Shown here in pieces: positions 7,412 to 13,992 of a DNA stretch of 48,857 bases; position 1 is the stretch's first letter; every line of letters begins with the position of its first letter. Source of the DNA: Gammaproteobacteria bacterium (GTDB lineage: Bacteria > Pseudomonadota > Gammaproteobacteria > SZUA-229); the NCBI GenBank assembly GCA_026195895.1, contig JAPHRO010000060.1:1-48857 (forward strand), written 5' to 3'. The notes under the pieces are model-generated. The model saw nothing but the letters and a program-made list of their open reading frames with translations, was not told where the DNA came from and ran no database searches. The position numbers were made by a program, and so were the translations under genes.

Positions 7412-9706
7412 TTATTTAACTTTTTTAGCACCGTGCTCCTCAAGATAGGTCTTGGCACGTAAGCCCATGTCTGCAGTTTTAACCTGATACTGCCACCACT
7501 GGTTAGCCCACAGCATTGCATTTTGCCAGTCTTTCTTAGCGGCAGCGACTTCAGATTTCTTCTTCGCTTCTTCCGCAAAACCTAACTGGTCGGTAGCATC
7601 TTCAACCAGAGCAACCACAGGTTTGAAGTCCTGATAGTTATGGCTGGTGATGAAACCAACTACTGAGTCAATTACAGCCTGAGTTTCAATGTTGGTTTTA
7701 ACCTGCTTTTCGTAGTCAGCCTGAGTGTAACTTACACCTTCCTGCATCTTACCTTTCTTGGCTTTATAACCTTTAGGTTTAACCAGCAGATAGCCCTGCA
7801 TTTCCAGATGCAGCGCGGAACAGAACTCAGTACAGTAGTAAGGGTACACACCTTCTTTATCTACAACAAATTTTGCAGTTGATGTCTTACCCGGCTCCAG
7901 TGACATTTGCACGTTCTGGCCATACATGGCAAAACCATGTACCTGGTCTTGCGCACGTTCCAGGTTGGTTAAGTGAATAATAACTTCATCACCCACTTCT
8001 GCTTCGATAGTTTCTGGCGTGATATGTGAACGGATGGTAGTACCAAACACTTCCACCTTACCAGGTGTTTTCACAGTTTTCTCACGACCCGCACGGGTTT
8101 TATAAGGCGAACGCTTATCTTCGCGAGGATTCCAGCCAGACTTGTAGCGATTTACTGGTTTCAGCTTGTCGGCTTTGATAGCGACCACATAATGGGGCTC
8201 ACCCAATGGTAGCGGCATATCATAGAGCAGTTGCATTTTATCACCGCTGATATCGATCAACTGATGATTCTGCGGATGCAAGGGTCCAACAGGGTTGAAA
8301 CGGTCAATTGCCAGCTTGTTCAAAGCCACCAGATATTTACCGTCCGGAGATTTACTATCACCTTCCATAGTCATCAAGTGACCGATGTTGTAGTGAATAG
8401 AAATTTTATCCAGTACTTTACCTTTACAGTAATCCCATTTACCCACCATTGAGTCTACGTATAGTGAGGTATACGCCACACAGGGTTTAGAATCAAACTG
8501 GGTATGCAATGGCCCAAGACCAAGTTCCACTTGCGTATGCAAGGTATCTTTCATAGATATGATTGGAATACCATAGGGGTCTTTGCTTTCGAACTTCTTG
8601 TTCTTGATGGCAGTCATGATTTTATCAAAACTGTAAACAGAAGTATGACTATCCAGCTTACCGGATACGATAATGAATTTACCGTCTGGCGTCACGTCTA
8701 CACCATGTGGACTCTTGGGTTCAGGAATCAGGAATAAAATACCTTCCTTAACCGCAGTTTCCATGGTGATAATACTGGCACCATTGATTTTTTTAACTTT
8801 GCCCGCTTTGTATACTTCTTCAGCTTTTTTCCAGTTCACCACATGCATGAAGTCAGTATCTTTCGCAGAACAACCCGCCTCGTAAGGAGGACGTCCTTTT
8901 TCGATACCACCTACATAACGCTCAGAACAGAATGAGTTAGTGAATGACCAGCCATGTGATGGACCTTTACCAAAATCAGATAAATCCTGGCTGTAAGGAG
9001 GCGCCATAACAGTGAATGACTTATCTTCCTGGATACGACCTATTTTCCTGTCGAATTTCCAGTAGGTCATACCACCGCGGTATTTGTCATTAAACTCTTC
9101 CAGCGGAACAAATTTATTTTCATAAGGCGTGGCATACTGTGCAGCAGTAATGACATATTCAGTATTTTCCGATACGAAAGCACCACCATGCTGTGATTTG
9201 AATACCGGATTAACAACGATCTGCTTGGTATCAAAATCATGCAGGTCAATAACGGCGACACGAGGATTCGCCTTGTCATTAATAAATAGATATCTACCGT
9301 CGTATTCACCATCGGTTTCAGAAATTGCAGGATGATGAGTATCACCAAAATTAATTTCTTTGCCCTGGATGTTGCCCATTCGAAGAACCTTTTTAGACTC
9401 TTCATCGAAACCATAACCCTGCCATGGCTCTGGCGTAAATACGCCGATGTATTTGAGGATACGCATGGACGGGATACCGTAAACGATTACCTGCCCACTC
9501 TGACCGCCAGAAGCAAAGGCAAGATATTCATCTCGACCACCGGTCGGTGTATAGGTTTTTGCTGCTGCCAGCAAATCTTTTTGTGTCAGACCACGGTCTT
9601 TCATCACCTGATCAAGGGACGTGGCAGACATGGCGCTAGTGCTGACTGTCAGGCCTACCCCTAAACCTGCCAGTAAAGCCAGCGTCTGCTTGGCTGTTTT
9701 TATCAT
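7412..9706 (-). CDS. nosZ: Nitrous oxide reductase NosZ, clade II (Sec-exported), with C-terminal extension
   Basis: A 764-residue periplasmic enzyme reducing N2O to N2. The start at 9706 is chosen because GGAG lies six bases upstream; the signal peptide MIKTAKQTLALLAGLGVGLTVSTSAMSA has no twin arginines, placing it in the Sec-exported clade II. The beta-propeller domain carries the CuZ histidines in DTHHPAISETDG, QHGGAF, SPHGVDV, GPLHTQF, NIGHLM and GEPHY, seven in all. The cupredoxin domain has the complete CuA motif CTEFCSALHLEM starting at about residue 625. About 115 residues follow this motif (MQEGVSYTQADYEKQV to the end), far more than usual. They look helical and charged and contain no heme motif. 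The gene is first in the cluster and has an FNR-type site upstream. Confidence 0.97.
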   Translation of the reverse strand: MIKTAKQTLALLAGLGVGLTVSTSAMSATSLDQVMKDRGLTQKDLLAAAKTYTPTGGRDEYLAFASGGQSGQVIVYGIPSMRILKYIGVFTPEPWQGYGFDEESKKVLRMGNIQGKEINFGDTHHPAISETDGEYDGRYLFINDKANPRVAVIDLHDFDTKQIVVNPVFKSQHGGAFVSENTEYVITAAQYATPYENKFVPLEEFNDKYRGGMTYWKFDRKIGRIQEDKSFTVMAPPYSQDLSDFGKGPSHGWSFTNSFCSERYVGGIEKGRPPYEAGCSAKDTDFMHVVNWKKAEEVYKAGKVKKINGASIITMETAVKEGILFLIPEPKSPHGVDVTPDGKFIIVSGKLDSHTSVYSFDKIMTAIKNKKFESKDPYGIPIISMKDTLHTQVELGLGPLHTQFDSKPCVAYTSLYVDSMVGKWDYCKGKVLDKISIHYNIGHLMTMEGDSKSPDGKYLVALNKLAIDRFNPVGPLHPQNHQLIDISGDKMQLLYDMPLPLGEPHYVVAIKADKLKPVNRYKSGWNPREDKRSPYKTRAGREKTVKTPGKVEVFGTTIRSHITPETIEAEVGDEVIIHLTNLERAQDQVHGFAMYGQNVQMSLEPGKTSTAKFVVDKEGVYPYYCTEFCSALHLEMQGYLLVKPKGYKAKKGKMQEGVSYTQADYEKQVKTNIETQAVIDSVVGFITSHNYQDFKPVVALVEDATDQLGFAEEAKKKSEVAAAKKDWQNAMLWANQWWQYQVKTADMGLRAKTYLEEHGAKKVK

Positions 9707-9753
9707 TGTCATCTCCAGTTGCGTGGATAGCATTTTTTGCGAAGGAATTCGTT

Positions 9754-9800
9754 ATAATAGAATGCGTCAGAAGGAACAGAGTCACATTGACACATATCAA
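9754..9800 (-). promoter_or_regulatory. nosZ promoter region with FNR/DNR-type box
   Basis: TTGACACATATCAA at 9787-9800 matches the TTGAT-N4-ATCAA box at nine of ten positions. Its centre is about 87 bases upstream of the nosZ start. On the minus strand TATTAT (9759-9754) is a candidate -10 element, placing the box near -46; a shifted hexamer, TTCTAT at 9762-9757, would bring it closer to the usual -41.5. This predicts anaerobic induction of nosZ by an FNR/DNR-family regulator. Confidence 0.75.
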
Positions 9801-9824
9801 AACTGTGTGAAATCACACAGTTTT
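9799..9824. promoter_or_regulatory. Perfect 12+12 bp palindrome overlapping the nosZ FNR box
   Basis: AAAACTGTGTGA (9799-9810), AA, TCACACAGTTTT (9813-9824) form a perfect inverted repeat with a two-base centre. It shares two bases with the FNR-type box. The core TGTGT-N6-ACACA resembles a CRP-type site with one mismatch in each half. It is most likely an operator for a second regulator of nosZ. A further copy of the half-site, TCACACAG, begins at 9836. Confidence 0.6.
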
Positions 9825-9943
9825 TAAGATCGTATCACACAGACAGGTAGCCTACACGAACAGTCGGCAAATATGCTAAGAAAAATCCTTTAATGGCTTA
9901 ATACTTTGGTCTTAATGCGAGAGTCTGGCAATAACCCATATAA

Positions 9944-11506
9944 CTAAAACATTATCCGGATCACACCAGGTCGTTTATTTTTATAGTCTGGCATGGTCAT
10001 ACCCGCACTGGCATTTATATAGGTCGGGTCAGTGACGACATAACGCTTCTTGTTAAACATAATAGAATCGCCACGCACTTTTTCATTGAAATGAACAGCC
10101 GCGGCTATATGACCAGGGAAATCCAGTCCGACAACTTCCAGACCGAGCAGATTGTGAACCAGCCAGGCAAAGAAGACTGACCTGTCTTCACAATCAGAAT
10201 AAGGGTAGTACAGGGTTTCTTCGGGAAATAAATAATTCTCGGTGCCAAACTGGCCTTCGTCCGTTTTGTATTTGAAGGCTGTCTGCACAAAGCGAAGCAA
10301 CAGGTTTACCGCATCCTGTTCTGACTGTCCCTCCACCATTGGCTTAAGCTGAGCAAGCAATGGGTTACCGGTAGCCCGATTCACGTCGGATGAAAAATAC
10401 ATGCCAATATCCATTTGCGGATAGGTGGTCAGGTAATCAACGGTCTGCTTATCGTAACCCACTCTAATGCGGTGAGTTTTTCCCTTATATTTAAATGACA
10501 GTATTTTTTCATTTTCACTACGCCCGGTATTGATGGAACGAGTCAGACTCATATCCAGATGCCTGGTAGCCCCCGGATAATGGCCATCATAGGTAAACAC
10601 GCGGCCTGGCTGCTGTTTTTTACCATCAAACCCCAACGCATAATAACGCACCTTATCAAAGGTAAAATACGGCGCCGCGAACAATTGCTGGCGAGATGGC
10701 AGCAATAAAAATACCTGATTGGCATCATAGGCTATACGAGCCCTGTAACCTGCCTTGGTCAACATAAACCAGGTCAACATGGACTGCTCGTTGCGGCGGC
10801 CCGGATTGATACCCCTGGCAACCTCATGAATCAGCAGAGTAAAGCCCCAGTCATTCAGACTGAGTGGTTCACGTTGAGCATTAATCTGTTTTAATAGAGG
10901 CTCGTAGTCAGCTCTACTCAAGTCAGACCAGTAGCCACTCATTGCTTTTTCATCGATTCGCAATGCCAGGCGAACTTTTAATCCAGGATCATAATTAAAG
11001 TGCAATTTCTGACCATAGAAACTGATATTCAATGTTTTGCCCTGCGGCAGCTTAACCACGGGAACGGGCTGTATTTTAACCGGCTCGGGTGCTGGTTTGA
11101 TTGGAGGTACTTTTACTACCGGCACGGCTGGTTTAATGACCGGTGGAGGGGTGACTACAACGGGTTGTTTAACTGGTGATCTGTCTGGCTCGGGAGTCTT
11201 TACAATGACCGGGGGCTGTTTAATCGGTGGTGTCTCTACGACCGGTTCTGGTCTGGGTGCCACCGGCATTTTTACCGGCTTGGGTGTTTTATCACGAACC
11301 AGACCCTGAAATGTCTGCATTTCCTTCCACTGGGTTTTTAAAAAACTGGTAAATTCCTTATCCCGCTTATCACGATATTCCTGATAACTCTGTGTTTCCT
11401 GCTGCATCCATTTTTCAAATTCAGATCTGTTGTCAGCATCAACAACTGATGCCAAACCTACGCCAGCCAGCAACACACAACCAGTAAGCATATGAATTTG
11501 ATTCAT
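9944..11506 (-). CDS. Exported transglutaminase-like cysteine protein with proline-rich linker
   Basis: A 520-residue protein with a Sec signal at residues 1-25. A charged, aromatic-rich helical module follows at about 28-70 (SEFEKWMQQETQSYQEYRDK then EFTSFLKTQW). Next comes a proline/valine/lysine linker at about 75-150 built from PPVIVKTPEP-like repeats, and then a large C-terminal domain. The end of this domain has the transglutaminase-like triad: Cys in YSDCEDRSVFF, His in GHIAAAVHF and Asp in VVTDPTY. Family members act as amidases, proteases or cross-linkers; the substrate is unknown. The linker could span from the membrane to peptidoglycan. It is cotranscribed with, or follows, an LPP20-type lipoprotein and stands beside a lytic transglycosylase with a similar N-terminal module, which suggests a joint job in the cell wall or outer membrane. 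Confidence 0.75.
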   Translation of the reverse strand: MNQIHMLTGCVLLAGVGLASVVDADNRSEFEKWMQQETQSYQEYRDKRDKEFTSFLKTQWKEMQTFQGLVRDKTPKPVKMPVAPRPEPVVETPPIKQPPVIVKTPEPDRSPVKQPVVVTPPPVIKPAVPVVKVPPIKPAPEPVKIQPVPVVKLPQGKTLNISFYGQKLHFNYDPGLKVRLALRIDEKAMSGYWSDLSRADYEPLLKQINAQREPLSLNDWGFTLLIHEVARGINPGRRNEQSMLTWFMLTKAGYRARIAYDANQVFLLLPSRQQLFAAPYFTFDKVRYYALGFDGKKQQPGRVFTYDGHYPGATRHLDMSLTRSINTGRSENEKILSFKYKGKTHRIRVGYDKQTVDYLTTYPQMDIGMYFSSDVNRATGNPLLAQLKPMVEGQSEQDAVNLLLRFVQTAFKYKTDEGQFGTENYLFPEETLYYPYSDCEDRSVFFAWLVHNLLGLEVVGLDFPGHIAAAVHFNEKVRGDSIMFNKKRYVVTDPTYINASAGMTMPDYKNKRPGVIRIMF

Positions 11507-11538
11507 ACCTTAATCCTTTAAATAGTAAGACCGGAAAC

Positions 11539-11569
11539 AATAAAGCCGGTCGATGTGACCGGCTTTATT
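11539..11569 (-). terminator. Bidirectional-looking hairpin after the LPP20 lipoprotein gene
   Basis: AATAAAGCCGGTC (11539-11551) pairs with GACCGGCTTTATT (11557-11569) over 13 bp with a 5-base loop. U-rich bases follow on either strand (TTATTG on minus). It separates the lipoprotein gene from the transglutaminase-like gene and probably gives partial termination. Confidence 0.75.
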
Positions 11570-11585
11570 TAATACTACGACGGAA

Positions 11586-12167
11586 TTAGTTACCTTCCAT
11601 TTTTGAGATTTCTGCAGCTAACTCATCCTGGGATTTTTGAGCTTTAAACTGTTGCCACAGAGCACGCTCATTTTTCATGCTGGTTTTAACCGCATTTTTA
11701 GTCGCCTGTTCTACACTGGCTTCATCCATTCCCAGTAGCACATATAAACTACCTGTTGGACTGGTGCGTGTTTTATAAATACGGGTGCCTACCAATGTTT
11801 CATTGGTGATCTGTTTAGTAACCGAAGTCATCACTTTATCAACAGTTTCAGAATCTGCCGCACCGGTTGTTTCAATATATTGCTTAATCATATTGCGCAC
11901 CTGCACTTTCATGCGCTGGGCTAATTGTACACGTGCCGACGTTGCCGCCATCTGCTTCATGAAATCATGACCAGCACCAGATTTATCCGCAGAACCTACG
12001 GCAGAAACCTCTACTCCTTCTACGGGCTCATCACAAACCCAGCCTGGAGCTGCGGTGCCGGGAGCATCCGGGAACACACAATCTGCAACTTCTTCTTTAG
12101 TACCCCCGCAGCCCGCCAGAAATGCAGACATTGCGACACCAGCGATCAGGTAAGCAGCCTTATTCAT
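11586..12167 (-). CDS. LPP20-family lipoprotein
   Basis: A 193-residue lipoprotein with lipobox LAGC (cysteine at residue 20). The mature part begins with a short cysteine-containing segment (VADCVFPDAPG then GWVCDEP) and continues with the pattern P.W...P....VGSA.....F...A...AR..LA....V.V...I that also occurs in the lipoprotein at 13577. This is the LPP20 type, named after a Helicobacter outer-membrane lipoprotein; the biochemical role is unknown. A good GGAGAG ribosome site precedes the ATG. It is divergent from the MltC-like gene, sharing a 184-bp intergenic region. A companion role with the neighbouring wall enzymes is inferred from position only. Confidence 0.75.
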   Translation of the reverse strand: MNKAAYLIAGVAMSAFLAGCGGTKEEVADCVFPDAPGTAAPGWVCDEPVEGVEVSAVGSADKSGAGHDFMKQMAATSARVQLAQRMKVQVRNMIKQYIETTGAADSETVDKVMTSVTKQITNETLVGTRIYKTRTSPTGSLYVLLGMDEASVEQATKNAVKTSMKNERALWQQFKAQKSQDELAAEISKMEGN

Positions 12168-12351
12168 AGTTATTCTCTCCGTATTGTTGAATGGTGGCTA
12201 ATATTTATTTGTATAAACATAGCCGAGATACCCAGAATACGCAATGAGTTTCATCAAATCTGCCAACAATCCCACAGCGATGAATCGGATTCAAGGGATT
12301 CCAGCATTATGCTATTATCGGTTGACCTAATCACTTTTCGGGGAGACACCC
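12168..12351. promoter_or_regulatory. Divergent promoter region between the LPP20 lipoprotein and MltC-like genes
   Basis: Both flanking genes start here and read outward. Toward the plus strand there is a possible TATTAT -10 near 12313 with a weak TTCAAG -35 seventeen bases before it, and GGGGAG six bases before the TTG start. Toward the minus strand only the ribosome site GGAGAG is clear. Confidence 0.4.
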
Positions 12352-13563
12352 TTGCAAGGGTATGCACGCCTTATTTCCAGCCTCATCTTTGGCGCATTAT
12401 TCTGTCATCCTCTCGGGGCAACCGACTTCCTTCAGGCACAGTCAGAATTTGATAGTTTCAAAGGCCAAACTAACAGAGAGTTTCAGGCGGCCAAAGGTGA
12501 ATTCAAATTATACAAGCAACAACTGCTGGCAGCCTTTGATCAGTACAAATATCAGACGGCCAAAATCTGGGGCAGCAAAAACACCATCATGCCCAATAAC
12601 AGGAACTGGATCAGCTACCAGAATGATTTAAACCATCGGAGTATTGTCGATTTTGAAAAAGGCACCATAGACGTAGAAATTGCTATCGATGCAAATAGCA
12701 AGATATCCAGTACCGAAGCAAAAAAACAACTTGAACAAACCATTGTAAATACCCTGAAACAGGGCGCGGACCAGAGATCATTAATAGAACTTGCCAAAGA
12801 CCCAGTATCCAAACCCTCCGGCCCTGCAGTATTAAAAGATCAAATCGCCAATCCACAGGGGCAATCTGTTAATCAAAGTGAATATACTGAGCTAGCATCG
12901 CAGGCGTCAATGAATGCCAAATCACAAAAGATTAAAGGCGATGACGGAAAAACGCGCTTCATATATCGTGCGCAACTCAATCTGGTACCTGATCACATAA
13001 AACGACGGGCAAATAAATATCTTGCTGATGTCAACAGCTATTCTAAAAAACAGAAAATTTCTCCGGCCATCGTATTTGCCATTATGGAAACTGAAAGCAT
13101 GTTCAATCCAGTTGCCCGATCGCCCGTTCCCGCATTTGGTCTGATGCAACTGGTACCAACTAGTGGTGCTCGTGATGCTTATCGCCACATCTATAAACAG
13201 GACCGCATTGTCAGTGATCGCTATTTATACAATCCACAAAATAATATAAACCTGGGCACCGCATTTATACATATTCTGTACTACAACTATCTTTCGGGAA
13301 TAAAAAATGATCGCTCTCGGCAATGGGCCGCCATTGCCGCATACAATACGGGCGCTGGAAATATTTTTCGCACCTTTGCCGGCAAATATTCGAGATCAAA
13401 ATTTGGCAGCCGCAGCAACTGGAAACGTACTGCTCTTAATGAAATAAATAAAATGTCATCAGAACAGGTTTATGATTTTTTGCGTAAGCATCTGCCACAT
13501 AAAGAAACACGTAATTATATAAAAACCGTACGTAATCGAATAAATAAATACGAAGTAAGCTGA
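12352..13563 (+). CDS. mltC: MltC-like membrane-bound lytic murein transglycosylase
   Basis: A 403-residue protein with a Sec-type signal (MQGYARLISSLIFGALFCHPLGA), an aromatic-rich helical segment (SEFDSFKGQTNREFQ then EFKLYKQQ), a MltC N-terminal domain (IWGSKNTIMPNNRNWISY) and an SLT catalytic domain. The catalytic glutamate lies in AIMETESMFNP, followed by GLMQLVP and AAYNTGAG. The enzyme cleaves peptidoglycan glycan strands to give 1,6-anhydro ends. It resembles E. coli MltC along most of its length, but there is no clear lipobox, so it may be periplasmic rather than lipid-anchored. The start is TTG at 12352, six bases after GGGGAG; no suitable ATG occurs until deep inside the protein. 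A lipoprotein gene follows 13 bases downstream. Confidence 0.85.
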   Translation: MQGYARLISSLIFGALFCHPLGATDFLQAQSEFDSFKGQTNREFQAAKGEFKLYKQQLLAAFDQYKYQTAKIWGSKNTIMPNNRNWISYQNDLNHRSIVDFEKGTIDVEIAIDANSKISSTEAKKQLEQTIVNTLKQGADQRSLIELAKDPVSKPSGPAVLKDQIANPQGQSVNQSEYTELASQASMNAKSQKIKGDDGKTRFIYRAQLNLVPDHIKRRANKYLADVNSYSKKQKISPAIVFAIMETESMFNPVARSPVPAFGLMQLVPTSGARDAYRHIYKQDRIVSDRYLYNPQNNINLGTAFIHILYYNYLSGIKNDRSRQWAAIAAYNTGAGNIFRTFAGKYSRSKFGSRSNWKRTALNEINKMSSEQVYDFLRKHLPHKETRNYIKTVRNRINKYEVS

Positions 13564-13576
13564 GGAGTTTTTAAGC

Positions 13577-13966
13577 ATGCGTCATTTGGTAAGGGCATTT
13601 GGTTTGGTAGCAATACTTATTACACTTAATGCATGTGATAATTCAATTAAACCTGCACCCAGCTGGATTCATAACCCCGGCGATGGCGCTGTAGGCTCGG
13701 CAACGACTCATGTACGTGGCCGACATTATCAGGAAGAACTGGCAATTGGCCGAGCGCGTGAGCGCCTTGCTGCGCGTTATGGCGTAGCCGTAAACAGCAT
13801 TCAGACCATCAGAGAAAGAATTGTTAATGAAACCGCCTACGTCACCTCAGACAAGGAAATTCATCAGCAAATTCAAAATGCCGTGGTAAAGGCACACGTG
13901 CGGGAGACATGGCATGATAAGGGGCATGATGAGATATGGGTTTGGGTTTATCCTGTTGCTAATTAA
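13577..13966 (+). CDS. Small LPP20-type lipoprotein downstream of the MltC-like gene
   Basis: A 129-residue lipoprotein with lipobox LNAC (cysteine at residue 20). The mature sequence APSWIHNPGDGAVGSA followed by ELAIGRARERLAARYGV matches the pattern of the lipoprotein at 11586, so the two are probably paralogues of the LPP20 type. It has a good GAGGAG site and sits 13 bases after the lytic transglycosylase, so the two are almost certainly cotranscribed. It may be an outer-membrane partner or regulator of the transglycosylase, by analogy with lipoproteins that control other wall enzymes; this is inference. Confidence 0.75.
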   Translation: MRHLVRAFGLVAILITLNACDNSIKPAPSWIHNPGDGAVGSATTHVRGRHYQEELAIGRARERLAARYGVAVNSIQTIRERIVNETAYVTSDKEIHQQIQNAVVKAHVRETWHDKGHDEIWVWVYPVAN

Positions 13967-13992
13967 TTTTTCTTAAAAAATAAATAAAAAAC

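Noticed and set aside
9799-9830. Reading the nosZ-upstream palindrome as a rho-independent terminator of a plus-strand transcript
   Set aside because: It has a run of T after it, but no gene reads toward it on the plus strand, the loop is only two bases and the sequence is a perfect operator-like dyad next to an FNR box.
11037-11309. Plus-strand frame of 90 codons rich in Gly and Thr, looking like a repeat protein
   Set aside because: It is the antisense image of the proline/valine-rich linker of the transglutaminase-like protein.
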